DNA from: Aurantimicrobium minutum
GTDB taxonomy: Bacteria > Actinomycetota > Actinomycetes > Actinomycetales > Microbacteriaceae
Assembly: GCF_029892845.1 (NCBI RefSeq)
Contig: NZ_JARXVT010000003.1
Location: 186,001-250,000 of the forward strand
DNA: 64,000 bases
Reading direction: 5' to 3'
The position numbers and the translations under genes are program-made. The notes below the pieces were generated by a model that saw only the letters and a program-made list of their open reading frames with translations, did not search any database and was not told the DNA's origin. Shown here piece after piece: positions 56,185-64,000 of this stretch; the stretch's first letter is position 1; every line of letters begins with the position of its first letter.

Positions 56185-56732
56185 TACTTAGCTGCCTTCT
56201 CCGAAGCTGCGAGGTCAGCAAGGAAGCGGTCAACGAGTGCCTTGGACTTCTTGTCGTCGGTGAGAGCCTCACCGATAACGCCCGAAGCCAGGTCGATGGC
56301 CAGCGAGCCAACCTCACTCTTGAGCGAAACGAGTGCGCTCTGGCGCTCAGCTTCGATCTGAGTTTTTGCAGTCGCAGTGATGCGAGCTGCCTCGGTTGAC
56401 GCGAGATCCTTTGCCTCAGTCACGATCTTGGCGCCGTCTGCACGAGCAGCGTCGCGGATCTTGCCTGCCTCAGCACGAGCGTCAGCGAGCTGCGCGGTGT
56501 ACTTAGCAAGGGCTTCCTCAGCTTCACGCTGAGCAGCATCTGCCTTCTCGATGTTTCCCTCGATAGCTGCTCCACGCGCTTCCAGCATGGCTGAAACGTT
56601 GGGGAGCACCTTCTTCCAGAAGAAGATGAGGATGATCGCGAAGACGACCGCCGACCAAACCATGTCGTACGGTGCTGGCAACAGAGGGTTTGGTGTTTCC
56701 TCTGTTGAAGCCACGATTAGTGCCTGAAGCAT
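56184..56732 (-). CDS. atpF: ATP synthase b subunit
   Basis: Peripheral stalk subunit. 182 residues, with one membrane helix VWSAVVFAIILIFFWKKVLP near residues 24-43, then a long amphipathic coiled coil rich in Ala, Glu, Lys and Arg. I start at ATG 56732 because GGAGG lies 4-6 bases upstream; the longer in-frame extension (24 codons) would overlap the gap before atpE and has no ribosome site. It ends overlapping the atpH start. Confidence 0.93.
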   Translation of the reverse strand: MLQALIVASTEETPNPLLPAPYDMVWSAVVFAIILIFFWKKVLPNVSAMLEARGAAIEGNIEKADAAQREAEEALAKYTAQLADARAEAGKIRDAARADGAKIVTEAKDLASTEAARITATAKTQIEAERQSALVSLKSEVGSLAIDLASGVIGEALTDDKKSKALVDRFLADLAASEKAAK

Positions 56733-56760
56733 GATGCCTCCGTGTCGAACGGGTAGATGA

Positions 56761-57943
<1,183 letters not shown>

Positions 57944-58030
57944 TCTCGTTTGGCTTCGTTGTCGAAACGTGGGTGATTGATCCGCAGATGGTGCGAGGGA
58001 TTACTCAAGACTTTACAGGGAAAAAGTGCG

Positions 58031-58064
58031 GCTGACCCAATCTAAAAAAGACTTACCGGTCAGC
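58031..58064. other. inverted repeat GCTGACC-N20-GGTCAGC upstream of atpB
   Basis: Two 7-bp arms (GCTGACC and GGTCAGC) 20 bases apart, within the 143 bases between the Fic gene stop and atpB start. This region must hold the atp operon promoter or the Fic terminator; the repeat has no T-run and so may be a regulatory site. Confidence 0.3.
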
Positions 58065-58086
58065 GGAATGTTCCGTCTGCGTTGGC

Positions 58087-59346
58087 CTACTGCTCCCGTG
58101 CGGGAGCCGGCGGTCCGAGACGAATTTTCTTTCCTTGCGTATCGACGCCACCCACACGATTGCTGCGTTCTGTCAACGCCACGAGAGAGAGGTACCGATC
58201 AGCAGTCCAACAGAGCAACTTACCCTTGTGGTCCTTGGTGCGGGAGAGTATTTTCGCCGCTTCAAGCTCTCCCAGTGCCCGATGCGCAGATGCCGGCGAA
58301 ACACCAAATCTGCTTGTCACAGACTCCGCAGTCAACACCGGTTCCTCTGCAAGAGTGTCAAGTATTTTGACCGTCACCGCATCACGACGCGGAGCATTGG
58401 GGACAACACCACTTTCACGCCGAAAAGAAACGAATTGCTCTGCTAGTTCTTCATCGAGTTCAGAAACGAGCTGAGCTAACTTCACAGCATTTGCTGCGGC
58501 ACGTTCCGTCGCTTCAGCAAATGCAATGACCCATTCGTCTAACAAAGCAGGTTCTTGGCGAAATCCCGTCAACCCAGAAATATATGCGTCCACATTTCCG
58601 GCAAAAACTGTGCTGATGGGAATGAGAGAGTTCCTTACCGCATCAGCTCTTCTGAGCACGGAGTGAATAAGCGCTCGACCTGTTCGACCGTTGCCATCGA
58701 CGAAGGGGTGAATGGTTTCAAACTGAGCGTGAGCAATGGCTGCCCGCACAACCGGATTCCCCTCGGTGGCGGTGATGAATTGTGCCAAGTTGTCAACAAG
58801 GCGTGGCACATCACTTTCTGGCGGCGGCACATACTGGGCCCTCAGCGGGCTCCAACCAGATCCCCCCACCCAGTTCTGTTCTGTGCGGAGCCCATATTCA
58901 AGTCGTGGCTCAATCACGTGCTGAAGCGCACACAGGTCAGCCGTTGTGATCTCGCGGGTGTGTTCCGAGAGTTCAGCGATTGCTTGTTCAGTTGCGCGAA
59001 CATTTGCCACAACATCAAGTGCGGCCTGAGTCCCCTGTTTCAACGATTCTGCGATAGCAAGTTTTTTGGGGGTGACTCGGTTACCTTCAATCCAGGATGA
59101 GGAGATGCTCTCGGAGCGGATAAGTAAATGGCTCAGGTAGCCACCACGGCTACCCACTCGCTCATCAGCGCGGGCCAAAACCACCAGTGCATCTTCTGCT
59201 GCAGATTGTGCGCGTTCACCCAGTTGAGGCAACCTCAGGCTGAGCTCGTCTGGAACATATGCCAGATAGCGCCCTGCTGCTCGATCTTTGCGACTGAGTC
59301 CACCAGTGTCTTCTGGTTGCCACAGCCTCTCTACGTAAGTACCCAT
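58087..59346 (-). CDS. Fic-family AMPylation protein with C-terminal winged helix
   Basis: A 419-residue Fic protein, class II type. The active-site loop HPFVDGNGRTGR (residues 213-224) is canonical (HPFxDGNGRxxR) and fully intact; the auto-inhibitory motif [S/T]xxxE[G/N] is present upstream as SSWIEGN (83-89), so activity is probably blocked at rest. The N-terminus (1-75) is the Fic N-terminal domain, and the C-terminus (about 335-400) is a winged-helix DNA-binding region. It sits alone between atpB and an atpI-like gene, where no such gene is expected, a sign of insertion. Target proteins are unknown. Confidence 0.9.
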   Translation of the reverse strand: MGTYVERLWQPEDTGGLSRKDRAAGRYLAYVPDELSLRLPQLGERAQSAAEDALVVLARADERVGSRGGYLSHLLIRSESISSSWIEGNRVTPKKLAIAESLKQGTQAALDVVANVRATEQAIAELSEHTREITTADLCALQHVIEPRLEYGLRTEQNWVGGSGWSPLRAQYVPPPESDVPRLVDNLAQFITATEGNPVVRAAIAHAQFETIHPFVDGNGRTGRALIHSVLRRADAVRNSLIPISTVFAGNVDAYISGLTGFRQEPALLDEWVIAFAEATERAAANAVKLAQLVSELDEELAEQFVSFRRESGVVPNAPRRDAVTVKILDTLAEEPVLTAESVTSRFGVSPASAHRALGELEAAKILSRTKDHKGKLLCWTADRYLSLVALTERSNRVGGVDTQGKKIRLGPPAPAREQ

Positions 59347-59461
59347 GGTGACTCCTGACGTAGAAAAAGGAAGCTTATATTTCTACTTTAGAGCATCTAA
59401 CCGAGAAATAGGAACACGAACCGACAGGATATTTCAAGAGCAGCGAGGCCGCTGACTGTAG

Positions 59462-59911
59462 CTAACGACTGAGGTCTGAGACGTAGGGCATGCGGGTCTT
59501 CATCACGACGACCACATCCACCACGAGCGAGGCAATGACGCCGGCGATGAGAGACAAGAACAGGGCAGTCGGGTTGATCCAGGGCTGGTCGCGCAGCGCA
59601 AGCGCTGCCACGATGAACGCCACGAACTTCAAAAGCCAGGCGCCCAGCACAATTCCGAAGAATGCCACGATGTCGAAGCGCACAGCAATCAAAATGCTCA
59701 GCGCAGTAATACCTAAGAACACCCCAGCCATAGCCGCACCAATAACTGCAGACCATGCCGCAATGGGGCCGGCAACGAGCAGGCCGATCACTCCGCCCAC
59801 CACAGCAATCGCTGCGGCGAAAGCGAAGCCATAGGCCAGCGTGCGGCGCAGCACGGGAACAGAGCTCGGAACACCGGGAGGCAGTACGCGTGAGGTTTCA
59901 GGATTAGTCAT
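59462..59911 (-). CDS. atpI-like four-helix membrane protein
   Basis: A 149-residue membrane protein with four predicted helices (about residues 25-48, 52-76, 83-106, 112-135) located just where atpI, the ATP synthase chaperone or Mg channel-like subunit, is found in actinobacteria. The sequence is typical of ATP synthase I-like proteins (VRFDIVAFFGIVLGAWLLKF) but not strong. It overlaps no neighbour; the start is 2 bases upstream of the wecA-like gene end. The Fic gene separates it from the rest of the operon. Confidence 0.65.
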   Translation of the reverse strand: MTNPETSRVLPPGVPSSVPVLRRTLAYGFAFAAAIAVVGGVIGLLVAGPIAAWSAVIGAAMAGVFLGITALSILIAVRFDIVAFFGIVLGAWLLKFVAFIVAALALRDQPWINPTALFLSLIAGVIASLVVDVVVVMKTRMPYVSDLSR

Positions 59912-59913
59912 GA

Positions 59914-61251
59914 CTACTTGTCGGTATCTTTCTCGTCTGCGAATGTGGGTTGTGAATTAGAGGATGACTTCTTGCCTGAGCCGCGGGTCACGATGCCGTC
60001 CAGTTCAATCTGACCGGTAGCTCCGGCAATAACTTCCTCGGCAGGAACTGGAACATCGTCCTCGAACTTGTTGCTGGCTGCATCTAGCGGGTCATACTCA
60101 GCCAGGACAGCGTCGTCCTTGAGGGACTGAATTGTCTTCTCCACGCGCTGGCGACGCGTCAAAGGCAGGATGGTCAGCACTGCGCTGACAATCGTTCCCA
60201 CAATCAAAAACACAATCGCGATGGCATATGGCTTCACAATGAAGAACAACAAGAAGCCGATAGAAACAACGGCAGTCCAGCTGTAAAGAATCAGTACAGC
60301 TTGCAAGTGTGAATGCCCCATGTCGAGCAGACGGTGGTGCAAATGCTTGCGGTCAGCAGTGAAGGGAGACTTACCCGCGCTCACCCGGCGCAGCACGGCA
60401 AGGGAGAAGTCAGCCAACGGGAGAAGCAGAATGGCGAACGGCAACATGATGGGTAAGAAAGCAGGAAGTAGCTGCGACTTACCTAAGCCGGTCTCGGTGA
60501 AACCGCCTGGATCAATCTGCCCTGTGACGGCAATACCGGCCACTGCCATGAGCAGACCCACCAGCATGGAACCCGCATCTCCCATGAACAACCGGGCACG
60601 GTGCCAGTTGAAGGGTAAGAACCCAGCACACGCACCCACCAGAACTGCAGCAATCAACGAAGCCAGGTTGAAATAGTTGGAGGGGCTGGTCTCACGGGCA
60701 AGCAGGTAGCTATAGATCAGGAAGACACCGTTAGAGATCAGTGAGACACCAGCAACAAGACCATCGAGGCCGTCAATGAAATTGACGGCGTTCATGACTA
60801 GAACAATGACAAAAATGGTCAGCAGGAAAGACATGGTGGGGGAACCCACCGTGATGCCGCCAATGGGAAGCGACAGAATCTGAACACCCTGCCAGGCAAC
60901 AAGTGCTGCAACACCTAACTGGGCAGCGAGCTTGATGGTCCAGTCCAAATCCCAGATGTCATCGAGAACTCCGACAACCACGATGAGAAAAGCCGCGCCC
61001 ATGATGGCCAGCACAGGACCTGGCTCTGCAAAGACAACCCGGAAAAACGGAATCTGACTTGCCACGGCGAAGGACAGCAAGATCCCGAGGAACATCGCCA
61101 CGCCACCCAAACGAGGGGTGGGGCGAGTGTGAACGTCACGCTCACGAATCTTGGGATAAAGCTTGTATTTCAGGCTCAGGCGACGAATGACATATGAGAA
61201 CCCGAAGGTGACCACTGCCGAGGCGAAGGCCATGAGCGCGAGCATGAACAC
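59914..61251 (-). CDS. wecA: undecaprenyl-phosphate GlcNAc-1-phosphate transferase-like (WecA/TagO/MraY family)
   Basis: Polyprenyl-phosphate sugar-1-phosphate transferase that starts a cell-envelope glycan (teichoic acid, arabinogalactan linker or O-antigen). 445 residues with about eleven helices. Motifs: VLDDIWDLDW near 95, NFIDGLDGLVAG near 155 (the catalytic Asp patch) and the HLHHRLL His box near 305, which points to WecA/TagO rather than MraY. A charged C-terminal tail of about 90 residues is not conserved. Follows tsaC and precedes the atpI-like gene, the usual order in this group. Confidence 0.9.
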   Translation of the reverse strand: MFMLALMAFASAVVTFGFSYVIRRLSLKYKLYPKIRERDVHTRPTPRLGGVAMFLGILLSFAVASQIPFFRVVFAEPGPVLAIMGAAFLIVVVGVLDDIWDLDWTIKLAAQLGVAALVAWQGVQILSLPIGGITVGSPTMSFLLTIFVIVLVMNAVNFIDGLDGLVAGVSLISNGVFLIYSYLLARETSPSNYFNLASLIAAVLVGACAGFLPFNWHRARLFMGDAGSMLVGLLMAVAGIAVTGQIDPGGFTETGLGKSQLLPAFLPIMLPFAILLLPLADFSLAVLRRVSAGKSPFTADRKHLHHRLLDMGHSHLQAVLILYSWTAVVSIGFLLFFIVKPYAIAIVFLIVGTIVSAVLTILPLTRRQRVEKTIQSLKDDAVLAEYDPLDAASNKFEDDVPVPAEEVIAGATGQIELDGIVTRGSGKKSSSNSQPTFADEKDTDK

Positions 61252-61254
61252 GAG

Positions 61255-61932
61255 TTAGCCCACCGCTTCAGTCGAAGGCTCGAGTGTGTCACCAATGACG
61301 TCACGGAGCTGTGCTGCGGTGACAACACCATCACGAAGAATGCGAATACCGCCGGTGCCGCGAGAAAGCGCAGTGGCATCCACGATGGTAGAAGCTAGCC
61401 CTTCGGTTGCTTCACCCCCGTCGAGATAAACCTCAACACGAGCACCCAGCTGATCATGAGCACCAGAAGCAGTTGTCGCTGCAGGTTCACCTGTGAGGTT
61501 CGCCGAAGAGACCGCAAGCGGTCCGGTTTCTGCCAGAAGTTCAAGCGCAACAGGGTGTGCTGGGACACGAACAGCAACTGTGCCGTTGGTGTCACCCAAG
61601 TCCCATGCCAGTGAAGGTTGTGCTTCGAGCACGATGGTGAGCCCGCCAGGCCAGAATGCCGCAGCAAGAGAGCGGACTTCGTCAGGAATGTTCTGCGCAA
61701 GACCATCCATCGTTGCTGCCGATGGCATCAACACAGGAGGAGGCGACTGACGCCCGCGGCCTTTGGCCTCCAGAAGCAGTTGCACTGCTTCTGGACTGAA
61801 TGCATTAGCTCCCACGCCATAGACAGTGTCTGTGGGAATGACGACAAGCTGACCCTTCGCCACGGCTTGGCGAGCAAGCCGCATGCCGGTGAGGAGTTCG
61901 GAATTATCCGAGCAGTCGTAGATGCGAGACAT
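61255..61932 (-). CDS. tsaC: L-threonylcarbamoyladenylate synthase
   Basis: Makes threonylcarbamoyl-AMP, used for t6A on tRNAs decoding ANN codons. 225 residues of the YrdC/Sua5 type without the extra Sua5 domain. The motif PTDTVYGVGANAFSPEA near residues 33-49 and KGRGRQSPPPVLMP near 57-70 are typical; AVSSANLTGEPA is near 139. In Microbacteriaceae it is part of the prmC-tsaC-wecA-atpI block. Confidence 0.93.
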   Translation of the reverse strand: MSRIYDCSDNSELLTGMRLARQAVAKGQLVVIPTDTVYGVGANAFSPEAVQLLLEAKGRGRQSPPPVLMPSAATMDGLAQNIPDEVRSLAAAFWPGGLTIVLEAQPSLAWDLGDTNGTVAVRVPAHPVALELLAETGPLAVSSANLTGEPAATTASGAHDQLGARVEVYLDGGEATEGLASTIVDATALSRGTGGIRILRDGVVTAAQLRDVIGDTLEPSTEAVG

Positions 61933-61982
61933 AACTCTGACAGTTTACGCGTCGAAGTTTAAAGCGAAGTTGGAACAGCGCC

Positions 61983-62969
61983 TTAGAGCGGCTGAACCAA
62001 ATCACGCAAGATGTCACGGGGTCCATTGCTCACTCGGAAATAGCGCCCTGTGAGGACTTGACCAAGCACAGGAACCCAGCGAATAGCCCGGTAGCGTGGG
62101 TAGGAAGAGCGTGCCTGTTGGAGTTTCAGCGACGAAGCGATCAACGACAGTGCGGATGCTGAAGCACCGAGTTCACTCGCCCGCTCAGAAAGTGACGTGA
62201 TGCGAGCCAACAGGCGAGCATTACGTTCTGCCCCTTCAGCGCGTAGCTTGGCCATGCGAGTAGAAAGTGTGTTTTTCTTCACACCAATTTGGTTGGAATC
62301 ATGTTGGCGATAGCCAATCAGTGATTCCGTCACAGCGAACTGCTCACCTGAGAGTGCAGCAACCATGGCCAGCCACTCGTCATGAACCCAGCCAGAAGGA
62401 AAAGGCGCGGCTTTATCGAAGACCGAACGTGAGAAGGCAGCAGTAGCACCGGTCACAATGTTGCGCTTGATTAGAACATCTACGGGGTGAGAAACAATCC
62501 CCGCTCGTTCTGCAGAAGAGAGTGACAACGCTTCAAAGAGAGAGTGGCCGAGTGGCTCTCCGCTGGAGTTAACCAACTGGGCATCGCCGAAGACAAAACC
62601 TGCCCCTGCTTTCAGCTGGGCAGTTTCCACTTCCAAGCGCTGCGGGAACCACAGGTCATCTTGATCTGCCAAGAAGATGTAGGGCTTGGTCGTTGCGGCA
62701 ATGGCCTGCTCGAAGTTCTTGGTGACGCCCAAGGATGTCTTGTTTGAGATCACAGTCAATTTCACTGTGCGCAGTTCAGAGCTGTGCTCAGAAAGTCGTT
62801 CCCAGGTTTGCTTGACTAGAGCAATCGTGCCGTCAGTTGAGCCGTCATCCGAGACCACGATTTCTGCAGGCAACAGCGTCTGAGCAGCCATGCTCTCCAG
62901 CTGCTCCACGATGAACGGTGCACCGTTGTAAGTGCACATTGCCACCGAAATCTCGGGCGAAATAGCCAC
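61983..62969 (-). CDS. family 2 glycosyltransferase
   Basis: A 328-residue GT-A fold transferase. N-terminal VAMCTYNGAPFIVEQLESM is the nucleotide-sugar binding part, VVSDDGSTDGT near 38-48 and FLADQDDLWFP near 95-105 hold the DxD-like metal site. The C-terminal 100 residues are basic. It resembles rhamnosyl or polysaccharide transferases and may act in envelope glycan synthesis along with the wecA-like gene. It lies between tsaC and prmC, where the two are usually adjacent, so it appears to be inserted. Confidence 0.87.
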   Translation of the reverse strand: MAISPEISVAMCTYNGAPFIVEQLESMAAQTLLPAEIVVSDDGSTDGTIALVKQTWERLSEHSSELRTVKLTVISNKTSLGVTKNFEQAIAATTKPYIFLADQDDLWFPQRLEVETAQLKAGAGFVFGDAQLVNSSGEPLGHSLFEALSLSSAERAGIVSHPVDVLIKRNIVTGATAAFSRSVFDKAAPFPSGWVHDEWLAMVAALSGEQFAVTESLIGYRQHDSNQIGVKKNTLSTRMAKLRAEGAERNARLLARITSLSERASELGASASALSLIASSLKLQQARSSYPRYRAIRWVPVLGQVLTGRYFRVSNGPRDILRDLVQPL

Positions 62970-62999
62970 AGGTCAACTCCCCTTAGGTCAGGGTTCAGT

Positions 63000-63899
63000 C
63001 TACGGGCGGGTTGCTGTGGTGTAACGGTCGCGACCGGTCAGGTCGCGATGTGTTGCAGTAGCACGCCATCCGTCTGCCGAGAGAATCTCTCGAATATCGG
63101 CGCCTTGCAATTCACCGTGCTCCAACATGAGTGCAGCACCGGGACGCCCGAGAACTAAAGCCACCTGCGACACCTGGCGCACCACATCAAGACCGTCCTG
63201 GCCGCCATAGAGAGCAAGTGCGGGGTCAAAGAGCTGAACCTCTGGGTCACGAGGAATGGCATCTACCGGGATGTAGGGAGGGTTGGACGCAATGACAGCG
63301 ACTGTGCCTTCAAGCTGAGGGAAGGTCGCTAGCAACTCTTCGCCTGCAAGGTCACCGGGTACTAGGTGAGCATTATTGCCACCCAGTGCAGAGAAGTTCT
63401 TCGACGTCCATGGAAGAGCTTCAGGGCTCTTCTCCACGGCATAGATGGTGGCGTGAGGAACTTCAGTTGCCATCGCGAGGGCAATAGCACCAGAACCTGT
63501 TCCGAGGTCTACACCAATGGGCGAAGGCTCCGCCAGAGAACGTAAGGCATCAATGGCCATTCCAGCGAGCTGTTCCGTCTCGGGACGAGGAACAAAAACG
63601 CCTGGGCCAACCTGGAGCGTCATCGACCTAAACCAGGCGACACCCAAGATGTGTTGGAGGGGTTCGCGGCCAGCGCGGCGTTCGACAAGCTGACGAATAG
63701 CAAGCGCAGATTCACCTGGCACGGTGAAGCCCGTGACCAGCTTGGAGGCGAGTTCACCGCGGCTCCAGCCCAGAATGTGACCAATAAGTAGCCCGGCATC
63801 CACGTCTGCTTCCAGAATCCCGGCAGCACTCAACTGCTCCATTGCCCACTGACGAAGATCAGTGAGGGCAATGTCGTCGGCATGAGGTGTGGAATTCAT
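63000..63899 (-). CDS. prmC: peptide chain release factor N5-glutamine methyltransferase
   Basis: Methylates the GGQ Gln of release factors RF1 and RF2. 299 residues. The N-terminal helical domain (1-85) carries the LIGHILGWSRGEL pattern, and the SAM-binding domain has GVDLGTGSGAIALA near 132-145 and the catalytic NPPY in IASNPPYIP near 209-217. Release factor gene prfA, which commonly lies just upstream, is not seen in the 101 bases left before the right edge, where I find no coding frame. Confidence 0.95.
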   Translation of the reverse strand: MNSTPHADDIALTDLRQWAMEQLSAAGILEADVDAGLLIGHILGWSRGELASKLVTGFTVPGESALAIRQLVERRAGREPLQHILGVAWFRSMTLQVGPGVFVPRPETEQLAGMAIDALRSLAEPSPIGVDLGTGSGAIALAMATEVPHATIYAVEKSPEALPWTSKNFSALGGNNAHLVPGDLAGEELLATFPQLEGTVAVIASNPPYIPVDAIPRDPEVQLFDPALALYGGQDGLDVVRQVSQVALVLGRPGAALMLEHGELQGADIREILSADGWRATATHRDLTGRDRYTTATRP

Positions 63900-64000
63900 A
63901 ATGTCTTTGAACGTAACAGAACTATGCGGGGGTGCGTGTGTGCCACATAATCAAAGAACGCTTTAGTACCACCCACTTAGTAGAGAAACAGGTTCATCGT

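Noticed and set aside
63900-64000. End of a prfA gene at the right edge
   Set aside because: Translation of the last 101 bases gives stops or unrelated residues and no release-factor motif.

Overview
The window is chromosomal DNA of an actinobacterium, most likely a small-genome Microbacteriaceae (freshwater Luna-type lineages such as Aurantimicrobium or Rhodoluna would fit). This is judged from moderate G+C, tight gene packing with 1 to 13 base overlaps, the protein style (long Ala/Pro/Gly-rich IF2, extended FtsE, IclR-type hut regulator), and actinobacterial gene orders (proS-nusA-ylxR-infB-rbfA; ftsE-ftsX-smpB-ssrA; prmC-tsaC-wecA-atpIBEFHAGDC). I see no insertion sequence, prophage or CRISPR array.

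Layout. 1-9.7 kb: a phosphate permease running off the left edge, an alpha/beta hydrolase, a ZIP metal transporter, an SNF2-type helicase, a small membrane protein, an acyl-lipid desaturase behind a promoter with two dyads, a copper P-type ATPase and an anchored Gly/His-rich protein preceded by three 11-bp direct repeats. 9.8-13 kb: an NAD(P)-binding/DUF2867 protein, a secreted DUF1524/excalibur nuclease, a 32-residue Cys-rich peptide and an SMR efflux protein. 13-19.6 kb: histidine catabolism, with an IclR regulator divergent from hutH-hutU-hutI and a convergent hutG overlapped by an SdpI-like gene; a palindrome between regulator and hutH is the likely operator. 19.6-24.4 kb: initiator tRNA, hisN-like phosphatase, MpaB-like oxygenase plus flavin reductase, glutathione peroxidase, a predicted Fe(II) dioxygenase and a YitT protein.

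24.4-41.5 kb: tmRNA and smpB (ribosome rescue), ftsEX (division), a VIT-type transporter, mutY, then the translation block rbfA-infB-ylxR-nusA-proS (rimP is not in its usual place), an MFS transporter, and ispG, rseP and dxr. A 31-codon membrane ORF is fused by a TAATG overlap to the ispG stop. 41.5-44 kb: GABA-type aminotransferase and a PF06089-type asparaginase. 44-48.5 kb: a compact Tad/Flp pilus operon without a visible prepilin peptidase or TadZ. 48.5-50.9 kb: a translationally coupled XRE regulator/nucleotidyltransferase pair resembling a toxin-antitoxin unit, with a perfect 11-bp inverted repeat at its start and a small gene upstream, then yaaA. 50.9-58 kb: the complete F1Fo ATP synthase operon. 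58-63.9 kb: a Fic protein lodged between atpB and an atpI-like gene, then wecA-like, tsaC, a GT2 glycosyltransferase and prmC.

Most of the window is core metabolism. The accessory or unusual points are the XRE/nucleotidyltransferase locus, the Fic insertion, the Cys-rich peptide beside a secreted nuclease, the direct repeats before the Gly/His-rich protein, the two-dyad desaturase promoter and the small ORF coupled to ispG. No gene-free stretch exceeds about 300 bases, apart from the tmRNA.
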